Assembly: GCF_001543175.1 (NCBI RefSeq)
Contig: NZ_CP014161.1
Span: 1,550,001-1,614,000 of the forward strand
Reading direction: 5' to 3'
DNA: 64,000 bases
Origin: Aerococcus urinae
GTDB taxonomy: Bacteria; Bacillota; Bacilli; Lactobacillales; Aerococcaceae
The position numbers and the translations under genes were made by a program. Each line of letters begins with the position of its first letter. Position 1 is the first letter of the stretch. Positions 1 to 8,224 of this stretch are shown here, one piece after another. The notes beneath the pieces are model-generated. The model had not been told where the DNA came from and searched no databases. It saw nothing but the letters and a program-made list of their open reading frames with translations.

Positions 1-2166
1 TAAGCACTTAATGACATGCTTTTGTTCGGCCGGGCTCCGGAAACGGCTCAATAAGTCAATAGTAAAGGGATAGTCCTTAAAGCGCTCTAGCATGGTTTCG
101 TAGTGTTGCTGGGCTAAGACAGTCGTTGGCACCAGGAAGGCGACTTGCTTACCATCTAGCATAGCCTTAAAGGCAGCCCGCATAGCAACTTCAGTCTTTC
201 CAAAGCCCACGTCCCCAACAAGGAGACGATCCATGGGCTTTTCTTTTTCCATGTCGGCTTTAATTTCCTGGATTGAGCGGAGCTGGTCATCGGTTTCAGG
301 ATAAGGAAATTCATCTTCAAAGGCAGCCTGGTCCTCATTGTCAGGACTAAAGGCATAGCCCTTTCTGGTCTCCCTTTCTGCATACAAGTCCACCAAGTCA
401 TCAGCAATATCTTCAATTTTCTTGCTGACCCTTTGCTTGGTCTTTTGCCATTCGGTTCCGCCCATTTTGTTGAGTTTAGGGATCTTGCCCTCTGCTGAAA
501 CATATTTTTGGACCAAGTCAATTTGGTCGATGGGGACGTGGATAGAGGCATTATCGGCATAGACGATGCTGAGATAGTCCTTGTGGTTTCCTGCTACCTC
601 GATGGTCTCTACCCCAACGAACTGACCAATTCCGTGGTTAACATGGACCACATAGTCGCCGGGTTTTAACTCTTGGTAGTTCTTTAAGCGCTCAGCGTTA
701 GAGAGGTTATTGGTATTTTTACGACGACGACGCTTGGCCTGGTCAAAAAGGTCACTTTGGGCTAAAAGGACCACTTGACTGTCAACAAATTCAATTCCTC
801 CCGACAAGTGACCAGCAATAATATTAATAGCCTCAGGAATAATTTGATCTGCCTGGGTCAAGACCGCCTGGAAGTCCATGGCTTTGAGCTCTTTTTCTAA
901 GTCGCGGGCTTTATCTTCCTCCTCGATAAAGATCAGTAAAGACCGGCCCATTCTCAGCCAGGCTTCAAATTCCAGTTTAATAGCTTCCTTATTATGGTAA
1001 AAAGGTGTCACCGTCCGCGTTTGGAATTGGTAGAGACCATCAAAGCGCATATTGCCGTAACCCTTCTGCCACTGGGCCAGGTAGAACTTCCGTCCTGAAT
1101 AAGCCATCACTTGGTCGTGACTATCTAAATAGATCTGGTCAATCGGAGGCAGGTGGCCAGCTTCCACCTTCCCTTGCAGATAAAGGGCGGCTCGCTGGTC
1201 AATTTCCTGGGATAATTCAATCAGCCGGGTCATATCATCTAGCACTAGGGTCTGTCCCTGCCCCACATAGTCAAGCAGGCTGCAAGAGTCTGGATAGAGG
1301 ATCTGACTAAAATAATGGGTACGTTCGGTCGTCTCCCCAGCTGACCAGGCTTGGATTTCATCCTGGAAGATGGCTTGGACTTGTTTTTTGATGGCTTCAT
1401 CTTGGATTTTTTCAGCTTTCTCCTGGGCCACTTTTTCTAAATGAGCCACACCAGCTTTTAGGCGGGCAGGGCTAAACAAGAGGTCTTTAGCCGGTAAGAT
1501 GGTGACTGCTTCTAAGTCGTCTTGGCTCTTTTGGCTGTTAACATCAAAAGTCGTGATGCGGTCTACTTCATCGAAGGCCAAAGACAGTCGTAAGGGCTGG
1601 GGACTAGTTAGTGGGAAGAGGTCAACAATATCCCCACGGACACTCATTTCACCAGGTCGTAAAACGGCCTCCACCCGTTCGTACCCCAAAAGCAATAAGT
1701 CTGCTTTCAACTGGTCGACTGCCAGCTCTTGGCCCCGTTGGATGTTTTTAACTAGGTGTTTCCACTCAGATACAGGAGTCAGGGCACGCTTTAACCCGAA
1801 GATAGGACTAATTAAGATCCCGCTACTATCTTCATCAAGTAACCAGTCTAAGGTTGCCAAGCGGTCCCCCAGAGCTTCCGGGCTTTGAATGGCTAAGTCT
1901 TCAGCCACACTTTCTGGACTGGAATAGAGGTGGAGGTCAGCTTCTGGATTGAAGGTTTGCAGGTCTTCATAAAAACGCTCTGCCTGCAAGAGGTTATTGG
2001 TCAAGACCACGGTCTTTTTATCGGGATGGCTGGCTTGAATTTCAGCAATCATATAGGCCTTACTAGCCGCCTGTAAACCCAGGTAGAGAACACTCTGCCC
2101 CGTCCTCAAGGTGTTTTTTAGCTTGCTGTCAATAATTTTCTCATTGAGATAATTTTCTAAGTTCAT
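1..2166 (-). CDS. mfd: Transcription-repair coupling factor Mfd, N-terminal 722 residues (cut by window edge)
   Basis: Mfd removes RNA polymerase stalled at DNA damage and recruits UvrA. The reading frame is open from the ATG at 2166 to the window edge, giving 722 residues of a protein usually near 1150-1200. The N-terminal UvrB-like module comes first, then the polymerase-interacting segment with the hallmark YVVHVNHGIGQF, then the start of the translocase with Walker A GDVGFGKT followed by FLVPTTVLAQQH. The C-terminal helicase half and the TRG motif lie outside the window. It begins 19 bases after pth in the same orientation, the usual pth-mfd order of Bacilli. The ribosome binding site is weak, so coupling to pth is likely. 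Confidence 0.96.
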   Translation of the reverse strand, partial: MNLENYLNEKIIDSKLKNTLRTGQSVLYLGLQAASKAYMIAEIQASHPDKKTVVLTNNLLQAERFYEDLQTFNPEADLHLYSSPESVAEDLAIQSPEALGDRLATLDWLLDEDSSGILISPIFGLKRALTPVSEWKHLVKNIQRGQELAVDQLKADLLLLGYERVEAVLRPGEMSVRGDIVDLFPLTSPQPLRLSLAFDEVDRITTFDVNSQKSQDDLEAVTILPAKDLLFSPARLKAGVAHLEKVAQEKAEKIQDEAIKKQVQAIFQDEIQAWSAGETTERTHYFSQILYPDSCSLLDYVGQGQTLVLDDMTRLIELSQEIDQRAALYLQGKVEAGHLPPIDQIYLDSHDQVMAYSGRKFYLAQWQKGYGNMRFDGLYQFQTRTVTPFYHNKEAIKLEFEAWLRMGRSLLIFIEEEDKARDLEKELKAMDFQAVLTQADQIIPEAINIIAGHLSGGIEFVDSQVVLLAQSDLFDQAKRRRRKNTNNLSNAERLKNYQELKPGDYVVHVNHGIGQFVGVETIEVAGNHKDYLSIVYADNASIHVPIDQIDLVQKYVSAEGKIPKLNKMGGTEWQKTKQRVSKKIEDIADDLVDLYAERETRKGYAFSPDNEDQAAFEDEFPYPETDDQLRSIQEIKADMEKEKPMDRLLVGDVGFGKTEVAMRAAFKAMLDGKQVAFLVPTTVLAQQHYETMLERFKDYPFTIDLLSRFRSPAEQKHVIKCL

Positions 2167-2185
2167 TTCCACGTCTTTCTCTCTA

Positions 2186-2749
2186 TTAGTTATTAAATCG
2201 ATTCATGGCGTTTTCAAAGCTATTGCCTTCTAACCAGTAAGAAATGGCATCGGCGGCCGCTTGGCTACTTGCTAACATCTTCTCCTGGTCTTCCTTAGAG
2301 AATTTCCCTAGGACATGGTTGACGACCGAACCCTTGCCTTGGGGGTGACCAACACCTAATTTGATCCGTTGAATGTCTTTAGAATTAAGCATTTTAATGA
2401 TATCTTTCATCCCGTTATGACCGCCCGCAGAGCCTTTTTTTCGCAGGCGGAGGCGGCCGGGTTCCATGTCCATATCATCATAGACCACTAGGAGGTCTTC
2501 CAAGTCGATGTGGTAATAATTCATAAAGCCAGACACACATTGGCCGGATAGATTCATAAAAGTAGTGGGTTTGACAAAGATCACCTGGTCATTAGCCACC
2601 CGGCGTTTAAAATAAACCCCATTGAAAGCCGAGCGGTCAAAGCTTTCATGGTGGCGATAGGCCCATTCATTAAGGACAATAAAGCCAATATTATGGCGGG
2701 TACCTTCGTATTCTTTTCCTGGATTTCCTAATCCAACCACTAACTTCAT
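2186..2749 (-). CDS. pth: Peptidyl-tRNA hydrolase
   Basis: Releases tRNA from peptidyl-tRNAs dropped by stalled ribosomes. The 187-residue protein starts MKLVVGLGNPGKEYEGTRHN, which holds the family signature with the catalytic His of the TRHN motif, followed by FVKPTTFMNLSG and the VYDDMD and GSAGGHNG motifs. A longer reading from 2791 is open, but the ATG at 2749 has the GGATG-type ribosome binding site and fits the family N terminus. It lies between prs and mfd. The 340 bases upstream contain a copy of a dispersed repeat, so pth probably has its own promoter or is read through from prs. Confidence 0.96.
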   Translation of the reverse strand: MKLVVGLGNPGKEYEGTRHNIGFIVLNEWAYRHHESFDRSAFNGVYFKRRVANDQVIFVKPTTFMNLSGQCVSGFMNYYHIDLEDLLVVYDDMDMEPGRLRLRKKGSAGGHNGMKDIIKMLNSKDIQRIKLGVGHPQGKGSVVNHVLGKFSKEDQEKMLASSQAAADAISYWLEGNSFENAMNRFNN

Positions 2750-2893
2750 ATCGATCATCCTTTTCTTTTTAACGCAACAAAATCTGTACACCGCCCACAG
2801 CGAGGGGGATGTACAGATGACTTGCTACTAGTAATTTTCTTCATTTTAGCGAAAAAAAGCTACCCTCACAAGTTTTTTCGCCTAGATGGAAGT

Positions 2894-3017
2894 AGAGTGT
2901 GACAAGTGCACCAAAGAGCAAGATCATTGGAAGAAAAAGACGTAAGAATTCACGAAGAGAATTCGTAGCCGTTTTCTGAAATGGACGCTTGCTCTGCGCT
3001 TGGAACACAGTTTTGAA
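2894..3017. repeat. Dispersed intergenic repeat, short copy C
   Basis: The 343 bases between pth and prs hold no credible gene. Inside lies a segment starting AGAGTGTGACAAGTGCACC and containing GAGAATTCGT, then a TGAAATGGACGCTTGC block and a GTTTTGAA end. The same blocks recur in the larger element at 39225-39811 (AGAGTGCGAC, GAGAATTCGT, TGAAGTGGACGCTTGC, GGTTTGAA). This copy is short and degenerate. No open reading frame or transposase accompanies it. Confidence 0.6.
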
Positions 3018-3092
3018 TGCATGCTATTAAAAAGAAGCTCAGACATCAGTCAAAGCTTCCTCTACAATAAGATTATTCTTCTTTAATTTTTT

Positions 3093-4088
3093 CTAGTCTT
3101 TGGCTTCCATACCCTTGAATTGTTCGCGGAAGAGCGGACTCACTGATTTGTTATTTTGAATCCGATAGATGGCTTCAGCAATCAGTTCAGAAACAGAAAC
3201 TGTCGTGATCTTATCAATTTTCTTTTCCTCAGGGAGGTTGATTGAGTCGGTTACCACAATTTCATCAATATTAGCGTTTTCTAGACGTTCAATGGCTGGA
3301 CCGGATAAGACAGGGTGGGTACAGCAGACCGTCACCGAAACAGCGCCGGCTTCTTCTAAGGCATTGGAAGCAGCAGTGATGGTGCCGGCGGTATCGATCA
3401 TGTCATCGATAATGATACAATCTTTACCTTTGACTTCACCAACAATATTCATGACTTCGGCAACGTTGGCACGTGGACGACGCTTGTCGATAATAGCAAT
3501 TGGCGCATCCAGGAATTCAGCCAATTTTCTAGCCCGGGTTACCCCGCCATGGTCAGGAGAGACAACGACAATGTCTTTGCCTTGATAAAGATCTTTATCA
3601 AGGAAGTAATTAGCCAGTAAAGGAGCCCCCATTAAGTGGTCCACCGGAATATCAAAGAAACCTTGAATTTGGCTGGCGTGTAGGTCGAGGGCAAGCACTC
3701 GGGTAGCTCCAGCATCTTCAATCATATTAGCGACCAATTTGGATGTAATCGGTTCACGTGGTTTGGCCTTACGGTCTTGGCGGGCATAGCCGAAGTAAGG
3801 AATCACCACATTGATTTGATCAGCGCTGGCCCGGCGGCAGGCATCGATCATAATCATTAGTTCCATTAAGTTCTCATTGACTGGTGCAGAAGTCGATTGC
3901 AAAATATAAATATTATCGCCACGAATGGATTCTTCAATGTTAATGTGAATTTCACCATCACTAAAGTGGTTAACATTTATTTTTCCCAATTCAATTCCCA
4001 AACAATCAGCAACCTTCTGTGCCAAGGGTTTGTTAGAATTTAATGAGAAAAGCTTAAAGTTTTTATCTTCATGTTCTGACATTGTCAT
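3093..4088 (-). CDS. prs: Ribose-phosphate pyrophosphokinase (PRPP synthetase)
   Basis: Makes 5-phosphoribosyl 1-diphosphate from ribose 5-phosphate and ATP for nucleotide, histidine and NAD synthesis. The 331-residue protein is full length for the class I family. It shows FSDGEI near residue 43, the ATP-site segment [10 protein letters not shown], the flexible-loop region and the PRPP-binding signature [13 protein letters not shown] near residue 224. The ATG at 4088 lies five bases after AGGAGG; a second ATG six bases further in is possible. It is preceded by glmU in the order seen in Bacillus (glmU-prs-pth-mfd), here without ctc between prs and pth. Confidence 0.97.
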   Translation of the reverse strand: MTMSEHEDKNFKLFSLNSNKPLAQKVADCLGIELGKINVNHFSDGEIHINIEESIRGDNIYILQSTSAPVNENLMELMIMIDACRRASADQINVVIPYFGYARQDRKAKPREPITSKLVANMIEDAGATRVLALDLHASQIQGFFDIPVDHLMGAPLLANYFLDKDLYQGKDIVVVSPDHGGVTRARKLAEFLDAPIAIIDKRRPRANVAEVMNIVGEVKGKDCIIIDDMIDTAGTITAASNALEEAGAVSVTVCCTHPVLSGPAIERLENANIDEIVVTDSINLPEEKKIDKITTVSVSELIAEAIYRIQNNKSVSPLFREQFKGMEAKD

Positions 4089-4166
4089 AAGTTCCTCCTA
4101 AAACCTAAATGTTTAAAAACTATGTCCCTACCATACTATCTTACCATAGATGTAAGCTCTTTAGGG

Positions 4167-5552
4167 TTAACTTTCCGGCTTATTTTTAGAAATAGGTAAT
4201 TTGTGCCAGTAATTTTCTTTATTACTTTGCCGTGACCGGGCGATGGCCAGGGCCTCCTTAGGAACGTCTTCAGTAATGGTTGACCCGGCAGCGACAAAAC
4301 TATGATCAGCCAGGCTAACCGGGGCAACAATATTGGCATTGGAACCGATAAAGCTATAGTCGCCGACCTGACTGCGGTGCTTACTATAACCATCATAGTT
4401 ACAGAAGATCACCCCGCAACTGAGGTTAATATAGCTGCCTAAGTCAGCGTCTCCCACATAGGTTAAGTGGCCGGCCTTGGTGTGGTCCCCGAGACTAGCG
4501 TTTTTAATTTCAACGAAGTTACCAATATGAACGTATTCTCCCAAGACTGATTGGGGTCTGAGATGGGCCATGGGACCAATCGAGGTATGAGAGCCGACTT
4601 GACTACTTTCAATTTTAGAAGAATCTACCGTCACTTCATCGCCAATTTGGCTATCCACGATCTGGCTGTTACCTAGAATATGGCAGTTCTTACCGATACG
4701 GCTATGTCCTAAGAGGGTCACCTGACCTTCAATAATGGTGTCTTGGCCGATGGAGACTTCCGCATCGATTTTGGTTGTTTGGGGATCTAAGATAGTTACC
4801 CCATTATCCATCCAGTAGCGGTTGTTTCTTTGATAGTAGAGCTGGTTGGCTTGGGCCAGGGCTTGTCGGTCATTAACCCCCAAAGACTCGCCAAAATCAG
4901 CCATTTGATAAGCCGAAATCCGTTCGCCTTGGCTACGTAAGATTTCAATCACATCTGGGAGGTAATATTCCCCTTGGGCATTGTCATTGCCCACTTGGTG
5001 GAGGGCTTCAAAAAGGGCCTGGTTATCAAAGACATAGGTTCCGGTGTTGATTTCCTTCACTGCCTTTTCTTCTGGCTTGGCATCCTTTTCTTCAACAATT
5101 TTAGACACCGACCCATCTTGCTTACGGATAATTCGACCGTAGCCACTTGGGTCTTCGGCCTTAGCGGTTAAGATGCTGGCCTTAGCCCCCTCAGCTTCAT
5201 GGACATCGAGTAAGTCTTCCAGGGTAGCCTGGGTAATTAGGGGCGTGTCTCCACAAATCACCAGGGTAGAGCCTTCCTTGTCAGCCAGTAAATCTTCCGC
5301 TTGTAAAACCGCATGGCCCGTCCCTAATTGTTCTTCTTGGAGGCAGAATTGACTTTGCCCTGCTAAGACTTTTTCGACCTCTTCGGCTCCGAAACCGACA
5401 ATGGTAATGACCTCATTAAAGCCGGCTGCCTTAACATTATCTAAGACGTGAGCCACCATGGGCTTATTAGCGACCTCATGTAATACCTTATACTTATTTG
5501 ATTTCATCCGGGTTCCCTTACCAGCAGCAAGGATAATCGCATAACGATCCAT
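4167..5552 (-). CDS. glmU: Bifunctional GlcNAc-1-P uridyltransferase / glucosamine-1-P acetyltransferase
   Basis: Catalyses the last two steps to UDP-N-acetylglucosamine, the precursor of peptidoglycan and teichoic acid linkage units. The 461-residue protein has the N-terminal nucleotidyltransferase motif LAAGKGTRMKS at residues 8-18 and a C-terminal left-handed beta-helix made of hexapeptide repeats, including HIGNFVEIKNA and the acetyltransferase loop around YVGDADLG and NYDGYSKH. Length and domain order are normal. It is the first gene of a run with prs. An upstream AAGGAG is 13 bases from the ATG, rather far. Confidence 0.97.
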   Translation of the reverse strand: MDRYAIILAAGKGTRMKSNKYKVLHEVANKPMVAHVLDNVKAAGFNEVITIVGFGAEEVEKVLAGQSQFCLQEEQLGTGHAVLQAEDLLADKEGSTLVICGDTPLITQATLEDLLDVHEAEGAKASILTAKAEDPSGYGRIIRKQDGSVSKIVEEKDAKPEEKAVKEINTGTYVFDNQALFEALHQVGNDNAQGEYYLPDVIEILRSQGERISAYQMADFGESLGVNDRQALAQANQLYYQRNNRYWMDNGVTILDPQTTKIDAEVSIGQDTIIEGQVTLLGHSRIGKNCHILGNSQIVDSQIGDEVTVDSSKIESSQVGSHTSIGPMAHLRPQSVLGEYVHIGNFVEIKNASLGDHTKAGHLTYVGDADLGSYINLSCGVIFCNYDGYSKHRSQVGDYSFIGSNANIVAPVSLADHSFVAAGSTITEDVPKEALAIARSRQSNKENYWHKLPISKNKPES

Positions 5553-5614
5553 TGTTTTATATGCACTCCTTCATTTTTAGTCCTCTATTATTCTAATGAA
5601 GTTTTTCTTGGGCT

Positions 5615-6919
5615 TCAATTCTTTTTTGCTTTTTTACGCCGGGCGCCCTTGTTCTTTTGCTGGCGTTTTCGATTTTTCTTTTTCTTGCTCTTGCCAGCCA
5701 ACTGGCCAGATGAATGAGTCGCCTGCTTTGAAGTTTGAGGCTTTTTCGCCTTTCTGCTTGGCTGGTCAGGCTTGGGCTGGCTCGTGGCATTGACCAGGAG
5801 ACCTTGGTAGAGATAGTACTCTTCCAGTTTGGTCCCTTCTGGTAAGACTTGTTTAAGTTCTCTCAGGGTGCGGTCATTATTACAGAAAGTCAAGACCAAA
5901 CCTTCTTGGCCCATCCGCCCAGTCCGGCCACTGCGGTGGACATAGGTAGCTTGGTCCTTGGCCAGGTCGTATTGGATCACACAGGCTAAACCAGGAAGAT
6001 CCAAGCCCCGGCTGGCCAGGTCGGTCGTGAATAAATAAAGCAGCTGACCACGGCTAAAGGCTTGGATGACTCTTTGCCGGTCTTGACCACTCATTTCCGC
6101 ATGCAAGGCCGCCACAGGTAACCCATGGTAGCTTAACTTTTGCTCAAGCATATCCACATCGGCCTTGGTACGAACAAAGACCAAGGCCCTAAAGTCGGCT
6201 AACTGGGCCAGGCTGCGCAGGCGGTCCACTCGTTTGCGGACGGGTGTTTGCAGGTAGCCATGGTGGAGATTAGCCTGGCTGGATAGGTCATCTCTGAGGT
6301 CAATCACTTGGTCGATGGCTAAGAGTTCCTTAGCCTTTGCCAGACTGTCAGTAGTGATAGTGGCCCCAAAAGCGATATTTTGCCGGTGTTTGGGGAGACG
6401 TTTGATTAAATCTGTGAATAGAGGAAGGCTGTCAGCTTTTAGCAAGTCATCGACTTCATCACAGACCAAATATTTCACTTGGTGGACTTTTAATTTCCGT
6501 TGTTCAATGAGTTCATTAATCCGCCCTGGACTAGCCACTACGATTTCCGGCTTGGCCTTCAATTGGTCAATCTGGCGCTTGATGTTAGCTCCACCGATGA
6601 CTAGCTGGAGATTTAGGTCAAGGGACTGGGCCCAAGGGCGGGCCACGCTAGCAATTTGACTGGCTAATTCCTGGGAAGGAGCCAGGATAATTAACTGTAA
6701 CCCCTCCTGGGCTTGGACCTGAGTTAAGCTGGCTAAAAGATAAGCCAGAGTCTTCCCGGTCCCGGTTGCCGATAAGGCTAAGAGGTTCTCCCCTTTTAAA
6801 ATACTGGGCCAAGCAGCGGCTTGGACAGGTGTGGGTTGGTCAAAGCCTTGTGACTCCCAGTGGTCCTTAAGGGGCTGGGCTAAGTGACTAACAACTAAAG
6901 TGTCATGCTCTACTTTCAA
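5615..6919 (-). CDS. DEAD-box family RNA helicase with DEVD motif (YfmL-like)
   Basis: An ATP-dependent RNA helicase of 434 residues. Visible motifs are Q-motif TPVQ (30-33), Walker A ATGTGKT (51-57), PSQEL (motif Ia), SPGR, motif II DEVD at 154-157 in place of DEAD, motif III GAT at 185-187 in place of SAT, and HRSGRTGR (motif VI). The last ~45 residues are very rich in Lys and Arg, suggesting an RNA-binding tail. The start is TTG at 6919, seven bases after a GAGG lying inside the end of the upstream gene, which stops two bases earlier, so the two are translationally coupled. It resembles the Bacillus YfmL group acting in ribosome assembly; that role is inferred. Confidence 0.9.
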   Translation of the reverse strand: MKVEHDTLVVSHLAQPLKDHWESQGFDQPTPVQAAAWPSILKGENLLALSATGTGKTLAYLLASLTQVQAQEGLQLIILAPSQELASQIASVARPWAQSLDLNLQLVIGGANIKRQIDQLKAKPEIVVASPGRINELIEQRKLKVHQVKYLVCDEVDDLLKADSLPLFTDLIKRLPKHRQNIAFGATITTDSLAKAKELLAIDQVIDLRDDLSSQANLHHGYLQTPVRKRVDRLRSLAQLADFRALVFVRTKADVDMLEQKLSYHGLPVAALHAEMSGQDRQRVIQAFSRGQLLYLFTTDLASRGLDLPGLACVIQYDLAKDQATYVHRSGRTGRMGQEGLVLTFCNNDRTLRELKQVLPEGTKLEEYYLYQGLLVNATSQPKPDQPSRKAKKPQTSKQATHSSGQLAGKSKKKKNRKRQQKNKGARRKKAKKN

Positions 6920-6921
6920 CG

Positions 6922-8034
6922 TTAAACCTCATCGCTCTCTTCGTTAACACTTAAATACTTGCTTCTTTGCCCCTGGTCAGGGCCAGTAATAGCTAATGTC
7001 TCAGCCTCTATTTCTGACTGGACCGGGACAAGGCCCGTATGGGTATTTTGGGCAGCTAATTCTTCGTCGACTTCATTATTGAGGATGGCCTTGGCTTGCT
7101 TCCAGGACAAGCCCCCATAAGCAGCAATTTCGCGGTCGGTTTCCGCCAGTTCCCGTTCCAAGAAAGCTTCTTTAGAAGCAGTTAATTGCACCACAACCAG
7201 TTCTGCTTGGTTATTGAAACGAACATGCCACTTAGGCGCCCCAATCCCCCGTGAAATCACTAGACACTTGTATTGGTCACCCGGCAGGCGGAAAACTCCT
7301 TCGCTATATTGAGGCAAGTGGCCTTGGTCAGAAGCGTAAAGACCTCCTAGTCCCGGTATCCGAATCTGACCACCTTGGGCATGGCCCGAAAGAACCAGAT
7401 CGGGTGATTTCTCGATCGATTCATGGTAACGTAAGAAAGCTTCTGGATGGTGGGCGAGTAAGATCTTAGGTAAGGCTACTTGGTCCGCTTCAAGAGGGAG
7501 ATAACGTAAGGCATCCCCTTTTAAGAAGTGGCGGCCTGGTTTTTCCGCTAGGCCCATGACGACCAGGTCTTGCCCATGAAGCGTGATGGTTTCCGCTTGG
7601 TCATGTAAGACCCTGACCCCTGCTTGTCTCAAGAGTTCTTCCATTAAATGGCTATACGGGCTCTTCACTTCATTGGAGCCGCTGACATAGAATACTGGGG
7701 CGAAGTTGGCTAATTGCTTGATAAAGACAGCCAGTTCTTGGCGGTCAAAGGCCTTTTCGGGATGGATGAGGTTTCCTGTAATCGCAATCAGATCGACCTC
7801 TTCCTCTTTGACAGCCTTGAGGATGTCTATAGCCTTAACCCTTTGGTCAGGAAAATTAAGGTCGGACAAGTGGGCAATTTTTACCCCTTCCAAACCGCCA
7901 GCATAACGAGGACTTTCGACTAAATAATGGGTTGTTCCCAGTTGATAATTTTGAAAATAAAGATAGGCCAGACTACCACCAATGACAGCAGCAGATTGCA
8001 GGCCCTTCTTAAAGAATTGATTCTTTTGACTCAT
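6922..8034 (-). CDS. Membrane-anchored metallophosphoesterase-like protein with degenerate active site (YkuE-like)
   Basis: A 370-residue calcineurin-like phosphoesterase relative with one N-terminal membrane segment (about 14-27). The fold markers are present but metal ligands are changed: SDLN at 57-60 where the family has SDLH, ITGNL at 86-89 for TGDL, GSNE at 119-122 for GNHE, and GHAQGGQ at 217-223 for GHTHGGQ. Asp58, the HH of AHHPE (195-196) and His218 remain. Family members cleave phosphodiesters or UDP-lipid substrates at the membrane; this one may be inactive or use different chemistry. The ~110-residue C-terminal tail is unusual. It is followed directly by the DEVD helicase. Confidence 0.8.
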   Translation of the reverse strand: MSQKNQFFKKGLQSAAVIGGSLAYLYFQNYQLGTTHYLVESPRYAGGLEGVKIAHLSDLNFPDQRVKAIDILKAVKEEEVDLIAITGNLIHPEKAFDRQELAVFIKQLANFAPVFYVSGSNEVKSPYSHLMEELLRQAGVRVLHDQAETITLHGQDLVVMGLAEKPGRHFLKGDALRYLPLEADQVALPKILLAHHPEAFLRYHESIEKSPDLVLSGHAQGGQIRIPGLGGLYASDQGHLPQYSEGVFRLPGDQYKCLVISRGIGAPKWHVRFNNQAELVVVQLTASKEAFLERELAETDREIAAYGGLSWKQAKAILNNEVDEELAAQNTHTGLVPVQSEIEAETLAITGPDQGQRSKYLSVNEESDEV

Positions 8035-8162
8035 ATGATTGCCTCCCTTTGACTAAATGATCTCAGTGAGCTAAGTACTTCTTATATTTTAGCATAAGCC
8101 GTCCGCTTTATCCCACTTAAGCTCACCCGCCAGGCGGCTTGGATGGATTTTTTAAGCGGGAT

Positions 8163-8171
8163 TGCTATAAT
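8163..8171 (+). promoter_or_regulatory. Extended -10 promoter of uvrC
   Basis: TGCTATAAT, a perfect -10 hexamer with the TGn extension, lies about 55 bases upstream of the uvrC start. No good -35 box is visible, as expected for extended -10 promoters. The same TGCTATAAT/TGCTATACT form recurs before barnase, cshA, the DUF1934 gene and lipL in this window. Confidence 0.65.
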
Positions 8172-8224
8172 AGATAAATGAGTTTAAAGTAAATAAACAT
8201 TATGGATTAGAAAGGAGATGATTC

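Noticed and set aside
156-2000. Open frames opposite or in shifted frames of mfd (for example 1005-1310 and 1499-1888 on the plus strand)
   Set aside because: The mfd frame is open through the whole stretch and encodes clear family motifs; the others are shadows.
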